Shown: positions 46,342 through 55,565, counted from the first letter of the stretch. The stretch: 64,000 nucleotides of DNA from Planctomycetota bacterium (GCA_026692665.1 JAPLOF010000017.1:1-64000); one strand, 5' to 3'. Numbers and translations: made by a program. Notes: generated by a model not told the origin, from the letters alone.

Positions 46342-47340
46342 ATGCGCCGCGTGACCTTGCTCCTATTCGTCCTGATCGCGGCCGGCGCCGGCCTGCTCGT
46401 CGTCGGGGGCTGCTCGTCCATGAAGAAGTCCGAAGTCGAGACGCGCCTCTTGGCGCTGGAGAAGAACCGTCCGGTGCGCGAGGCCGGCCTCCAGGTTCGC
46501 AAGGCCGAGGCGACGATCGCGGGCCAGCGCATCCCGGTCGAGTATCGCTGGCACCAGGCCGGCACCAGCGGGCCGATCGTCGTGCTCGTGCACGGCACGC
46601 CCAGCTCGCTCGTCACGTGGACCGAAGTCATCCACGGCGGACCGGGGTACGAGGGGCTCGCGAAGAGCTGTCGCGTGTACGCACTCGACGTGCTCGGTCA
46701 CGGCTCGACGCGGACCGAGCTTGATGCGTACTCGTTCCAGGCCTGCGCCGACTGGGTGGGCGGGTTCCTCGAGATGCTCGACCTGCGCGACGTGACGCTG
46801 GTCGGGCAGAGCTACGGCGGCGAGTTCGCCTGGCGCTGCGCGCTCGATCGCGCGGACCGCGTCGCGCGCCTCGCGTTGATGAGCAGCTCCGGCTTCCCGC
46901 GGCGCGACGACGAGTGGCTGCCGGAAGAGGTCAAGATGCGCGAGATGAGCCTGGCCAAGTGGGGCTGGCTGCTGAACTCGCGGGATCGGCTGCGGCCGGC
47001 CGTGGATCTGCACTTCGCCGCGCCGAGCCCGGCGGAGCGCCTCGAGGAGTACTTCCTCGTGTGCGAGAACTCCGACAACTGGCACGCGATGATCGACCTG
47101 GCGCGCGACGAGAACGGCACGCGCTCGACGGATCTGGCGCGGATGAAGCAACCGGTGCTGCTCCTGTGGGGCGAGCGCGACATCGCGTACAAGCCGGAGC
47201 GCTTCGGGAAGCTCTTCGCCGACAAGATCCCGGGCGCGCGCTTCGTGTCCGTCCCCGGATCCGGTCACTATCCCCAAGAGGAACAGCCGGCTTTCGTGTC
47301 CCGGGCCTTGGCCGAGTTCGCCCGGGAGGGAGCCCGATGA
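46342..47340 (+). CDS. alpha/beta hydrolase lipoprotein
   Basis: This 332-residue protein begins with a signal ending in the lipobox V-V-G-G-C (Cys24). The hydrolase core shows the oxyanion loop H-G-T-P-S-S, the nucleophile elbow G-Q-S-Y-G-G with S157, the acid-bearing L-L-W-G-E-R-D-I, and the catalytic His in G-S-G-H-Y-P-Q-E. Its substrate is unknown; the membrane-anchored form suggests an esterase or haloalkane dehalogenase-like enzyme outside the cytoplasm. I prefer ATG 46342 over 46327. Its stop overlaps the next ATG. Confidence 0.85.
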   Translation: MRRVTLLLFVLIAAGAGLLVVGGCSSMKKSEVETRLLALEKNRPVREAGLQVRKAEATIAGQRIPVEYRWHQAGTSGPIVVLVHGTPSSLVTWTEVIHGGPGYEGLAKSCRVYALDVLGHGSTRTELDAYSFQACADWVGGFLEMLDLRDVTLVGQSYGGEFAWRCALDRADRVARLALMSSSGFPRRDDEWLPEEVKMREMSLAKWGWLLNSRDRLRPAVDLHFAAPSPAERLEEYFLVCENSDNWHAMIDLARDENGTRSTDLARMKQPVLLLWGERDIAYKPERFGKLFADKIPGARFVSVPGSGHYPQEEQPAFVSRALAEFAREGAR

Positions 47341-48407
47341 TCGCGCTCGCCACCCTGTTCGCCGCGTCCGTCGCGGTCTCGGAAACGCCGGCGGTCTTGC
47401 CGCGGACCATCGAGTGGGCCGAGCTCGGGCCGGCGACGTTCGACCGCGCCTACCTGCTGCCCGAGGAGCTCGAGCCCGCGGACGAAGGCGAGGGCTTGCC
47501 TGTCGATCTGGCCCGCGCGATGCGTCGACTCGCCCTGGAGCGCTACGCGTCCAAGCCCGGCGCGACCGAGACGTTGAACTGCCTCGGCGACGTCGTGCGC
47601 GCCGTGCGCGCGGCCGGTGGCGGCGCGCAGGCTTGCGAGCGGGTGCTCGCGCGCGTGCGCGAGGTCCAGCCGGGCCTGGCGAAGGAACTGGAGCCGTGGG
47701 CCTCCGAACTCCTGTGCGATACGGCGCTCCGCGCCCCGAAGTGGAATCCAGACCGCGACAGCCCGTGCGATGGTCTCGTGTTCGCGCGCCCGCTCACCCT
47801 CGGCGGTCGCAAGGAAGCGGCCTGGAAGAAGCGCGATCGCGACGACCTCGTCCAGCAGGCGGCCACGCTGATCTACGCCGACCTCGAGGCGATCAAGGCG
47901 GCCGAGAACGACTACCGCTCCTACCCCTCACGACCCGGAGCCAGCTACGAGCGCATCGGTCCGATCGCCGACACGTACGTCCAGGGCAAGGATCCGGACG
48001 GCGGCCCGTTCTCCGCGCTGCGCATCCTGTTCGAGACCGACCTGCCGTTCCCGTTCTCGTCGTTCACGTGCGACCTGCACGTCCTCAACCGTGTGGACGA
48101 CCGTGGACGCCTGGTCTGCGACGTCTACTCGGTCAGCAAGGACTTCAACTGGCTCGCCGGGCGCGACCACTTCTTTCCCGTGCGCGCGAGCGACGGCGCG
48201 TGGGTGGCGACCCTCGTCGTGCGTTGGTACGGCTTCGATCTGCGGGGCGTTCCCGACGACGACGACGCGCGACGCGGGGCCCTCCGATCGAGCCTGGGCG
48301 GCCTGCGTCTCGGGGCCGAGGAGGCGTTCGGGGCCCACGGCGGCCCGCCGCGGACCGTCGAGGGCGGTTTTCCGAGCTTCCAGGTCTTCGGCACCCCGGT
48401 GTTTTGA
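47337..48407 (+). CDS. exported protein, possible START/SRPBCC-like fold
   Basis: The ATG is in an ATGA overlap with the hydrolase gene and has GGGAGGGAG upstream. The 356-residue product has a short signal-like N-terminus (L-A-T-L-F-A-A-S-V-A-V-S). Its second half (F-E-T-D-L-P-F-P-F-S-S-F-T, L-H-V-L-N-R, D-F-N-W-L-A-G-R-D) is beta-rich and reminds me of START-type lipid-binding domains, but no motif is decisive. Co-translation with the lipoprotein hydrolase suggests a shared extracytoplasmic task. Confidence 0.6.
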   Translation: MIALATLFAASVAVSETPAVLPRTIEWAELGPATFDRAYLLPEELEPADEGEGLPVDLARAMRRLALERYASKPGATETLNCLGDVVRAVRAAGGGAQACERVLARVREVQPGLAKELEPWASELLCDTALRAPKWNPDRDSPCDGLVFARPLTLGGRKEAAWKKRDRDDLVQQAATLIYADLEAIKAAENDYRSYPSRPGASYERIGPIADTYVQGKDPDGGPFSALRILFETDLPFPFSSFTCDLHVLNRVDDRGRLVCDVYSVSKDFNWLAGRDHFFPVRASDGAWVATLVVRWYGFDLRGVPDDDDARRGALRSSLGGLRLGAEEAFGAHGGPPRTVEGGFPSFQVFGTPVF

Positions 48408-48440
48408 ACCCGATCGGGCCTCCGGCGCGAAGCACCCGGC

Positions 48441-49298
48441 ATGATCTCCGCCATCGCCCTCATCTCCCTCGCCCAGACCGCGATCACCACGGCCCCGTCC
48501 CCGGAAGCACGGGCAGCGGCCGTTCGAGAGCTCGAAGCCGGGCTCGAGCTTGTGCGGGCCGAGGCACCCGAGTTCACGGACGCCCAGCGCGCCGCGCGCC
48601 TGAGGCAGGCCGCGACCGCGGCTGCCGGCAAGCTCGGCGAGCGCTCCCTGACCGCGTCGCGCCTCGCGGCGCTCGCCGCCGGATCCGATCCGTTCGTGGA
48701 ACTCCAGCGCGAGACGAAGGCGATCGCGACCGACATCGAGTTCACGCCGGTCCTCGAGGCCGACCGTCCGCGCGGCTTCCCCGGCGCGACGCCGGTGGGT
48801 GAGGTCCTGGTCCTCGACTACCCCGCCTGTCGCCTGGCGCGCGTGCCGATGGCGCGTCAGTTCGGCCCCGAGAACGGCGCGTTCTGGAAGCTCTTCCAGC
48901 ACATCGAATCGAACGGGATCCCGATGACGGCGCCGGTGGAGATGACCTACGACGGCGCGGGCAAGCGGCAGACCGCGATGGCGTTCCTGTACGCGTCCAC
49001 GGAAGTCGGCCGTCTGGGGCCGGCCGGTGGCGATGTCGAGGTCGCGGACGTCGCGCCCGTGCGCGTGGCGAGCATCGGGCTGCGGGGCCGGCGCACGGAG
49101 GAGCGCGTCCAGCAGGCGCTGCGCTCGATCGAGGGCTGGCTCGCCCAACAGAGCGACTTGGAAGCGGCGGGAAGCATGCGCGTCATGGGCTGGAACGGCC
49201 CGATGACACCGATCGCTCGCAGCTACCACGAGGTGCAGCTGCCCGTCCGCGCCGTCGCGCCCGGTACTCGACCGGCTCCGGCCAACGCGGCTCGCTGA
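48441..49298 (+). CDS. SOUL-family heme-binding-like protein
   Basis: This 285-residue protein has a signal-like N-terminus and a C-terminal SOUL domain (about 95-270) containing A-F-W-K-L-F-Q-H-I-E-S-N-G-I and P-M-T-A-P-V-E-M-T-Y. The SOUL/HBP family binds haem or related tetrapyrroles in some members. It starts 33 bases after the preceding gene, so the three genes from 46342 may form an operon. Confidence 0.8.
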   Translation: MISAIALISLAQTAITTAPSPEARAAAVRELEAGLELVRAEAPEFTDAQRAARLRQAATAAAGKLGERSLTASRLAALAAGSDPFVELQRETKAIATDIEFTPVLEADRPRGFPGATPVGEVLVLDYPACRLARVPMARQFGPENGAFWKLFQHIESNGIPMTAPVEMTYDGAGKRQTAMAFLYASTEVGRLGPAGGDVEVADVAPVRVASIGLRGRRTEERVQQALRSIEGWLAQQSDLEAAGSMRVMGWNGPMTPIARSYHEVQLPVRAVAPGTRPAPANAAR

Positions 49299-49311
49299 AC
49301 CGCCGCCCGGA

Positions 49312-49968
49312 TCAGGGCACCGCGTAGGTGCGCTTCGCCCCGACCCCGTGGGCGACGAGCATTCCGGCGATCTCGAGCTGCGTGAACGCGCGCCGAGCCC
49401 GCTGGATTCCGACATTCCGAGCCTTGGCGAAGTCCGCCACGGTCGCGTCCCCGCCGGGGCGCGTCGTGGAGCGGTCGCGCTCCGCGACCCAGGCCAGCAC
49501 GGACCGCTGCAGCGGATCGAGACCGGACGCGGAGCCGCGTCGCCCCGACTCGAGCGCCGCGAGCGTCGCGCCCGTCGCTACGCGGTTGCTCGACCCGACG
49601 CGCGCGACGATCTCTCGCCGGCCGTCTTCGTGCAGCACCGCGTGCGGACGCCGAGGCGACAGCGGCACCGAGCACCACACGATCGGCTTCTGGTTCACGC
49701 TCACGATCCCGCACTGCACGACGAGGGGCGGTTCCAGCTGAAGCTGCGCGATCTCGTGCAGGTGCGCGCTCGTGTCGGGGGGATGCGGCGCACCGAGGAT
49801 CTCCCCGCGATCGCCCACGCCGACCAGCAGGATCCCTCCGCGTGTGTTCGCGAACGCGGCCAGCGAGCGCGCCGTCTTCTCGTCGCGCGGCAGACCGCTC
49901 TTGAACTCGAGCTTCTTGCCCTCGCGCTGCGCGACGAGCGCGCGGATGTCCTCGGGGGATAGGTCCAC
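49312..49968 (-). CDS. AlbA_2/Schlafen-type ATP-binding domain protein
   Basis: The 218-residue product begins with the AlbA_2 domain: L-E-F-K-S-G-L-P followed by R-S-L-A-A-F-A-N-T-R-G-G-I-L-L-V-G-V. The C-terminal 80 residues look like a winged helix (V-A-D-F-A-K-A-R-N-V-G-I-Q-R-A-R-R). This resembles putative transcriptional regulators and some defence-related proteins. It converges with the SOUL gene, 13 bases apart. Confidence 0.8.
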   Translation of the reverse strand: MDLSPEDIRALVAQREGKKLEFKSGLPRDEKTARSLAAFANTRGGILLVGVGDRGEILGAPHPPDTSAHLHEIAQLQLEPPLVVQCGIVSVNQKPIVWCSVPLSPRRPHAVLHEDGRREIVARVGSSNRVATGATLAALESGRRGSASGLDPLQRSVLAWVAERDRSTTRPGGDATVADFAKARNVGIQRARRAFTQLEIAGMLVAHGVGAKRTYAVP

Positions 49969-50071
49969 GGTTGTTGCAGAGGAGTCGCCCCGTCAGACTC
50001 CCGTGTCAAGGGCCGCGCGGCGCGCTGCCCGCTTCCGACTCTCCTCGCCACCTCGCTCCCGGAGTGCCTGC

Positions 50072-50320
50072 ATGGACCTCGTCTACGCGATCTTGCTCGG
50101 AATCCTCGCCGGTTTCATCGCCGGACAGCTCACGAAGGGCAGCGGATTCGGTTGGATCGGGAACCTGGTCGTCGGCGCGCTGGGGGCGCTGCTCGGGAGG
50201 TTCGTGTTCGGGCTGCTCGGCCTGGCCCCGACCAACCTGATCGGGATGCTCCTGTCCGCGGTCGTCGGTGCCATTATCCTGCTGTTCCTGCTCTCCCTCA
50301 TCAGCCGCAAGAAGGGCTGA
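50072..50320 (+). CDS. GlsB/YeaQ/YmgE-type stress membrane protein
   Basis: This 82-residue protein has three hydrophobic helices with the Gly-rich pattern G-I-L-A-G-F-I-A-G-Q-L-T-K-G and G-W-I-G-N-L-V-V-G-A-L-G-A-L-L-G. It matches the small transglycosylase-associated/YeaQ family linked to stress. The ATG at 50072 gives the normal length; the frame upstream belongs to no gene. Confidence 0.9.
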   Translation: MDLVYAILLGILAGFIAGQLTKGSGFGWIGNLVVGALGALLGRFVFGLLGLAPTNLIGMLLSAVVGAIILLFLLSLISRKKG

Positions 50321-50585
50321 GCATCGGCGAGGCGCGGTCCCTGAGGCGCCACAGGCCGCGCGGACCGATTCCGGGCTGAGCGGCTCCGGGACTCGAATTC
50401 GATCCAGCCGACTCTGGCCCGGATGCCGAATCGGCTCGAGCCGGTCGGTGGATCCGAGAGGTGCCGGGTCCGCTCGAGGCGGGATCGGTGTTCGGCGATG
50501 TCAGCCTACATGGGCCTGACGCCGCGCGTGCGTCGTCGTACTGTGTGTCGCGATCGCGGCTCACGGATCCACGAGGACGCTCGCC

Positions 50586-52247
50586 ATGCACAAGAGTTCG
50601 CACCGCCGCACAGTTCTCGCGGCCCTGCTCCTGACCCTGACATTCTCGGCTTGCGGCACGACGGCCACGCACGCCGTTCTCGATGTCGATCTCGGCGCGC
50701 ACACGCGGGCGGCGAGCACGACCTCGACCGAGGCCCAGCGCTGGTTCGACCAGGGCCTGACTTGGCTCTATTCGTTCAACCACGACGAGGCCATCCACTG
50801 CTTCAGCGAAGCGGTCGAGCTGGACCCCGGCTTCGCGATGGCGTGGTGGGGGATCGCGAACGCCAATGGGCCGCACATCAACTTCCCCCTGGTCCCGCCG
50901 GAGCGCGACAGGTTCGCGCGCGAGGCCGTCAAGCGGGCACGGACGCTCTCTGTCGGCGCTACCCCCGTCGAGCGCGCGCTGATCGGCGCGCAATTCGTGC
51001 GCTGGGGCGAGACCGTGCCCACGGATCGCCGGCCGCTCGACGAGGCCTACGCCGAGGCGATGCTCGCCGTCACGCACGAGCACCCGCGCGACGCAGATGT
51101 CGCGGCGCTCGCGGCCGAAGCGCTGATGGACCTGCAGCCGTGGGACCTGTGGACCCGCGCCGGGGCGCCGAAGGGGCGCGTGAACGAGATCCTCGCTCTG
51201 CTCGAGGGTGCCTTGGAGTCCGATCCGTCGCACCCACTCGCGAACCACCTCTACATCCACGCGACGGAGGGCTCCGCGCGGCCCGAGCTCGCGCTCGCCG
51301 CCGCCGATCGCCTGCGCGATCTCGTGCCGGGTGCGGGCCACATGGTTCACATGCCGTCGCACACGTACGTGCGCACGGGACGCCTCGCCGACGCTTCGCT
51401 CGCGAACGAGCGCGCGATCGAGGTCGACGCGAGCCATCGCGACCGCTTCCCGCGCGACGGCTTCTATCGCGTCTACATGATGCACAACGCGCACTTCCTG
51501 GCCTTCAGCTCGATGTTGGAAGGCCGGTCCGATGCGGCGATGACCGCGGCGAAGCGCATGCTGGCCGACCTCCCGCCCGAGTTCGTGGCGAGCGTGGGGC
51601 CCATGGTCGACGGCTATCTGCCCGTCGTGTTGCACGTGCTCGTGCGCTTCGGGCGCTGGGAGGAGATCCTGCGCGAGCCGGCGTTCCCGGAGGAGTTCCT
51701 GGTGGCGAACGGCGTGCGGCACTACGCGCGGGGCGTCGCGCTGAACGTGCTCGGCCGCGCCGCCGAGGCGCAGGAGGAGTTGGCGGCGCTGGACGCCATC
51801 GTCACGCGGCTCGACGACCGTCCCGTCGGGAACAATCCGGCGAAGTCCGTGCTGCGGATCCCGCGGCTCGTCCTGGCCGGCGAGATCGCTTTCGCGGCGG
51901 GCCGGCGTGACGAGGGGATCGGCAACCTCGCCGAGGCGGCCGAGATCGACGCGAGCCTCGTCTACGACGAACCTCCCGACTGGATGATGCCCGTGCGACA
52001 TCCCTACGGCGCGATGCTCCTCGAGGCCGGACGCTGGAACGAAGCGGAGCGCGCGTTTCGCGAGGATCTCAAGCTGTTCCCGGAGAACGGCTGGTCCTTG
52101 TTCGGCCTCGAGCGCGCGCTGCGCGAGCAGGGGCGCGCGAAGGAAGCAGACGGGGTCGCGGCCCGTTTCGCGAGAGCCTGGTCGCGCGCGGACGTCGAGA
52201 TCCACGCGCCGTGCCTGTGCCAGCCGGGAAAGAAGCTCCGGCCCTGA
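50586..52247 (+). CDS. TPR-repeat lipoprotein
   Basis: This 553-residue protein has a lipobox-like ending T-F-S-A-C at about residue 23 and TPR helices throughout, clearest in W-F-D-Q-G-L-T-W-L-Y-S-F-N and the C-terminal A-E-R-A-F-R-E-D-L-K-L-F-P-E-N-G. Conserved-looking features include H-P-L-A-N-H-L-Y-I-H and H-M-V-H-M-P-S-H-T-Y-V. His-rich motifs of this kind are typical of a family of exported TPR proteins of unknown role. A palindromic element begins 18 bases after its stop and may end transcription. Confidence 0.82.
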   Translation: MHKSSHRRTVLAALLLTLTFSACGTTATHAVLDVDLGAHTRAASTTSTEAQRWFDQGLTWLYSFNHDEAIHCFSEAVELDPGFAMAWWGIANANGPHINFPLVPPERDRFAREAVKRARTLSVGATPVERALIGAQFVRWGETVPTDRRPLDEAYAEAMLAVTHEHPRDADVAALAAEALMDLQPWDLWTRAGAPKGRVNEILALLEGALESDPSHPLANHLYIHATEGSARPELALAAADRLRDLVPGAGHMVHMPSHTYVRTGRLADASLANERAIEVDASHRDRFPRDGFYRVYMMHNAHFLAFSSMLEGRSDAAMTAAKRMLADLPPEFVASVGPMVDGYLPVVLHVLVRFGRWEEILREPAFPEEFLVANGVRHYARGVALNVLGRAAEAQEELAALDAIVTRLDDRPVGNNPAKSVLRIPRLVLAGEIAFAAGRRDEGIGNLAEAAEIDASLVYDEPPDWMMPVRHPYGAMLLEAGRWNEAERAFREDLKLFPENGWSLFGLERALREQGRAKEADGVAARFARAWSRADVEIHAPCLCQPGKKLRP

Positions 52248-52265
52248 CCGTTCGGTGGTACGGCA

Positions 52266-52354
52266 GGTACGGAGCCAGGCACAACTCCGCCGTTTTCGAT
52301 CGAGCGCCCTGCGCGCTGGATCGAAAACGGCGGAGTTGTGCCTGGCTCCGTACC
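52266..52354. repeat. long palindromic repeat, copy 1
   Basis: Arms at 52266-52307 and 52313-52354 are inverted copies, 41 of 42 positions matching, around the loop CCTGC. The arm begins GGTACGGAGCCAGGC and contains ACTCCGCCG. A related palindrome lies at 53121-53231, aligning at 27 of 33 positions in its right arm. The two bracket the exonuclease gene. It could be a REP/MITE-like mobile repeat; it would also fold into a very strong RNA hairpin downstream of the TPR gene. Confidence 0.85.
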
Positions 52355-52421
52355 ACTGACCGTCGGTACCGGTACCGCAGTCGGCGTGCCAGCGACGAGC
52401 CAGGCCCGTACACTCCGCGGC

Positions 52422-53123
52422 ATGCTGGCCTTCGACATCGAGCTCGCTTCCGTCGTCGAGATCCCCGCGGGCGGGGACCTCGACCAACTCGGCCCCTTCG
52501 ACCTGGCCGTCGCCGCGGCGCGCGACGATCGCGGCGGCTCGTGGACGTGGCACGGCATCGAGAGCGGTCTGCCCGCGCCCAAGATGAGCGCGAGCGACGC
52601 CCGGGCCGTGCTCGTCGCCCTGCGCGAGGCGCAGATCCGCGGCGAGCAGGTCGTCGCATGGAACGGCGTCGGCTTCGACCTGAAATGGCTCGGCGCCGCC
52701 GCGGGCGACGCGCACCTCGCCGGCGAGGTCGCGCTCGACACGTTCGACCCGATGCTTCAGATCTTCCACGGTCGCGGCTTCCCGATCGCGCTCGCCGCGG
52801 CGGCCGAAGGCCTGGGCGTCAGCCTGAAGAAGTCGATGCACGGCGCGGAAGCCCCGAAGGCCTGGGCGCGCGGCGAGCATGCGCGCGTGATCGAGTACGT
52901 GCAGGGCGACTGTCAGCTGACGCTCGAGGTCGCGCAGCGCATCGTCGCCAAGAAATCCGTGCGCTGGATCACGAAGAAGGGCACGCCGGCGACGGAGCCC
53001 ATGGCACGTCTGCTCAGCGCGCGCGAGCTGCTCCGCCTGCCGCCGCCCGATCAGTCGTGGATGTCGACGCCGATCCCGCGCGAGCGGTTCTTCGCGTGGA
53101 TTCCGCCGACGCTCCTGCGCTGA
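52422..53123 (+). CDS. DEDDy-type 3'-5' exonuclease-like protein
   Basis: This 233-residue protein has ribonuclease-H-like exonuclease motifs: D5 and E7 in L-A-F-D-I-E, D86 in W-N-G-V-G-F-D-L-K-W-L, and Y159-x3-D163 in Y-V-Q-G-D-C. These are the four acidic residues plus the tyrosine of the DEDDy class. The length covers just the catalytic domain. It might trim DNA or RNA. The ATG at 52422 places D5 near the N-terminus as usual; the frame upstream runs into the palindrome. It sits alone between two related palindromes, and its stop codon is the first three bases of the second. Confidence 0.8.
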   Translation: MLAFDIELASVVEIPAGGDLDQLGPFDLAVAAARDDRGGSWTWHGIESGLPAPKMSASDARAVLVALREAQIRGEQVVAWNGVGFDLKWLGAAAGDAHLAGEVALDTFDPMLQIFHGRGFPIALAAAAEGLGVSLKKSMHGAEAPKAWARGEHARVIEYVQGDCQLTLEVAQRIVAKKSVRWITKKGTPATEPMARLLSARELLRLPPPDQSWMSTPIPRERFFAWIPPTLLR

Positions 53124-53231
53124 GGTCGTCGGTAGGGCGCCCGGAACGACTCCGCCGCTTTCGTAGCCCGCGCCCCGCGCGCGGACGACGAAGGCGGCGG
53201 AGTCGTTCCGGGCACCGTACCGACGACCTCA
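53121..53231. repeat. long palindromic repeat, copy 2, spanning two stop codons
   Basis: Arms at 53121-53163 and 53189-53231 match at 40 of 43 positions as inverted repeats, with about 25 bases between them. The left arm begins with the exonuclease TGA and the right arm ends with the TCA that is the minus-strand stop of the transketolase-like gene. It shares ACTCCGCCG and the GGTA-GG ending with copy 1. It may act as a bidirectional terminator. Confidence 0.85.
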
Positions 53232-55565
53232 GCCCGGATGCCCGAGCCGCACGAGCCGCTTCTCGCGCTCGCGCGCGAAGCGCGTGATTCCTTCCCACAG
53301 GGAGTCGGGGTCGATGTGCGCTTCCTTCTTGAGCTCGTCGACGGTGCCGCCGGTGCGCCAGCGGTTGTCGAAGTCGGGGCTCATGGCGTAGGCCTCGGCG
53401 ACCTTGCTGCTGAGCCAGTCGTGCATGAGGCGCCGCGCCCCGTTCGTGATCACCGTCGAATCGAGCCAATCCCCGCGCGGGAGCACCGCGTCCTGGTACT
53501 CGCGCGGTTGCATCTGGAAGAGCTGCCAGCTGACCGCGGCCAGGATCTTCACGTTCGGCGCGCCCGGCTGGTTAAACCGCGGGAGGAGCTGGAACACGGA
53601 CTCCGTCGTGCTCGTGCCCTGGACGAGCAGCGTGCCCTCCTTGGGCCGGTTCTTGTCGTAGTCGCGGATGACGTAGCAGCCCTTGGCCGCGTCCATGTGC
53701 GACGCGCAGCCGATCGCGGCGCGATCCGGCACCGCGACGTTCGGACGCGTCAGGTGCAGCGCGATGATCGGCACGTCGCTCTGCAGCGCCGCGGCCAGCA
53801 TCGGCGCGACCTCGTTGTGCTCCCACGGGTGCAGGTTGATCACGTGCCCGTCGGGGAAGAGCTGCGTCGTCCCCGGCGCGAAGATCCCGAAGTGCGTGCG
53901 GCTGTCCTCGGCCGTCTCGGGACCGGAGTGGCCCGCGACCCAGATGATCTTGCCGACCTTGAGCGGGCAGTCCTGCGCCAGCTGCGAGAAGAGCCGCATC
54001 ATCCCGTACATCAGGTAGCTGAACGACCCGTACGTGGAGTGCGCGCCCCAGTAGCCGAGGAACTCCTTCTCCGGCGAGGCACTCATGTTCACGGTCGCGA
54101 GCCCCGCCATCAGGCCGGAGTTCGTGAACTCGGTGATCTGCTGCGGCAGGAGCGACCCGCCCGGGTTCTTGTTGCGCTCGTACCAGCCGAAGCCCTTCGT
54201 CGCGCCGAAGTCCTGCGCGAAGCCGAAGATCGACGTCGACTCCGCCAGGTCCGCCGAGCAGCCGAGGACGAGCGGGCGGCCCATCTTCTCCTTGGCGACC
54301 GCGTTGACCCACGCGCCGAACTTCCCGAACCCTTCCTTGTTCGCGATCTTCGTGCCGGGAGCGACGAAGAGCTCCTTGGGCAGCTTGTCGAGCGCGAGCC
54401 ACGAGCGGTCCGTGTGCAGGTTGACGCTCGAGGCGAGCTTGAAGCCGGCCGGCTTCACCGGCACCGACTCGCCCATCTCGACGAGCGTGTCCGACAGGTA
54501 CTCGACGAGCGCCTTGTCGTCGCGCAGCACCTTCATCACGGTCTGGAACCAGGCCTTCGACTGCTCGCGGCACGCGTCCTCGCCCGGGTCCTTCGTGTCG
54601 CCGGCGCCGGCGAACACGGCACCGTGCTTCTTCGCGAAATCGGCGCGGCACTGCCAGAAGAGCTCGCTGTTTCGTCCATGCGCCTTGCCGTGGCTCGCGT
54701 AGTCGAACTTGTGGTAGCCGCGACCCTTGCGCGTCTTGACCCACACCATGCCCGGCCGGCCCTTCGGTGCTTCGTCGTGCACGATCGCGAGCAAGGCCTT
54801 CGTGATCTCCGCGTAGTCCTCGCCCTTCTCCGTGCCCGCGACGCGCCAACCGTACGGCTCGAACCACTCGCGCGGCGTGCCGTACACCATGTCCGAGCAC
54901 GGCCGCGGATCGATGCCGTGGTCGTTCCAGTCGAACAGGTAGATCAGGTTGTCGAGCCCGAGGCCCCACGCGGAGTGCTTGACCTCGTGGTGCGCGCCCG
55001 CGGTGTGTCCACCTTCGCCCTCCATGGCGAAGACCTTGGTCCCGCCCGCGCCCGCGTGCTTGAGCGCCATCGCCTCGCCCAGCGCCGCCGGCGCGCCGTG
55101 GCCCGACGGCCCCGTGTTGAACTTGAAGAAGAGCGTGTTGCCCTCCATCTCCGCGTGCCCGGGCAGGCCCTTGTTGTGCCGCAGGAAGAGCAGGTGCTCC
55201 CACGTGAGCTGCCTCTCCTTGGCGTGCGGCACGAGGAAGCGCTTGTCGCCCGTCATCTCGTAGCGCGCGCGCAGCGCCTCGTTGTAGACCGCGAGCATCG
55301 CGTACACGACCGGCGCGCAGTGCCCCGCGACCAGCACGAAGCGATCGCCGAACGCCTTCTCCGGATGCCGGATGTCGAAGCGCATCCCCGCGCCGAGCGT
55401 CGACGCGACGAGCAGCGGCACCTTGCTGCGCGACCCGCCGGGGTGACCGGATTGGCGCAGGTTCAGGGTGAGATCGATGCACTGGTCGATCAGGTCGCCG
55501 GTCTTCTCCCAGTGATGGAAGTTGCGGGAGAGCTGCTCGAAGGAGGGCTTGGCGACGGTCTGCAT
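53229..55565 (-). CDS. transketolase/pyruvate dehydrogenase E1-like TPP enzyme
   Basis: This 778-residue protein carries the TPP-binding segment E-G-E-G-G-H-T-A-G-A-H-H-E, ending near Y-L-F-D-W-N-D-H-G-I-D, a variant of the GDG-N pattern. The N-terminus has S-G-H-P-G-G-S as in transketolases, and the C-terminal half contains the pyrimidine-domain region S-A-D-L-A-E-S-T. It is long and divergent, so the substrate is unclear: a sugar transketolase, phosphoketolase or 2-oxoacid dehydrogenase relative. I chose ATG 55565; the frame extends to 55715. Confidence 0.78.
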   Translation of the reverse strand: MQTVAKPSFEQLSRNFHHWEKTGDLIDQCIDLTLNLRQSGHPGGSRSKVPLLVASTLGAGMRFDIRHPEKAFGDRFVLVAGHCAPVVYAMLAVYNEALRARYEMTGDKRFLVPHAKERQLTWEHLLFLRHNKGLPGHAEMEGNTLFFKFNTGPSGHGAPAALGEAMALKHAGAGGTKVFAMEGEGGHTAGAHHEVKHSAWGLGLDNLIYLFDWNDHGIDPRPCSDMVYGTPREWFEPYGWRVAGTEKGEDYAEITKALLAIVHDEAPKGRPGMVWVKTRKGRGYHKFDYASHGKAHGRNSELFWQCRADFAKKHGAVFAGAGDTKDPGEDACREQSKAWFQTVMKVLRDDKALVEYLSDTLVEMGESVPVKPAGFKLASSVNLHTDRSWLALDKLPKELFVAPGTKIANKEGFGKFGAWVNAVAKEKMGRPLVLGCSADLAESTSIFGFAQDFGATKGFGWYERNKNPGGSLLPQQITEFTNSGLMAGLATVNMSASPEKEFLGYWGAHSTYGSFSYLMYGMMRLFSQLAQDCPLKVGKIIWVAGHSGPETAEDSRTHFGIFAPGTTQLFPDGHVINLHPWEHNEVAPMLAAALQSDVPIIALHLTRPNVAVPDRAAIGCASHMDAAKGCYVIRDYDKNRPKEGTLLVQGTSTTESVFQLLPRFNQPGAPNVKILAAVSWQLFQMQPREYQDAVLPRGDWLDSTVITNGARRLMHDWLSSKVAEAYAMSPDFDNRWRTGGTVDELKKEAHIDPDSLWEGITRFAREREKRLVRLGHPG

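Noticed and set aside
52211..53287. 358-codon plus-strand frame through both palindromes
   Set aside because: It is Arg-rich and out of frame with the exonuclease, which has intact DEDDy motifs. The frame is open because of GC-rich palindromes.
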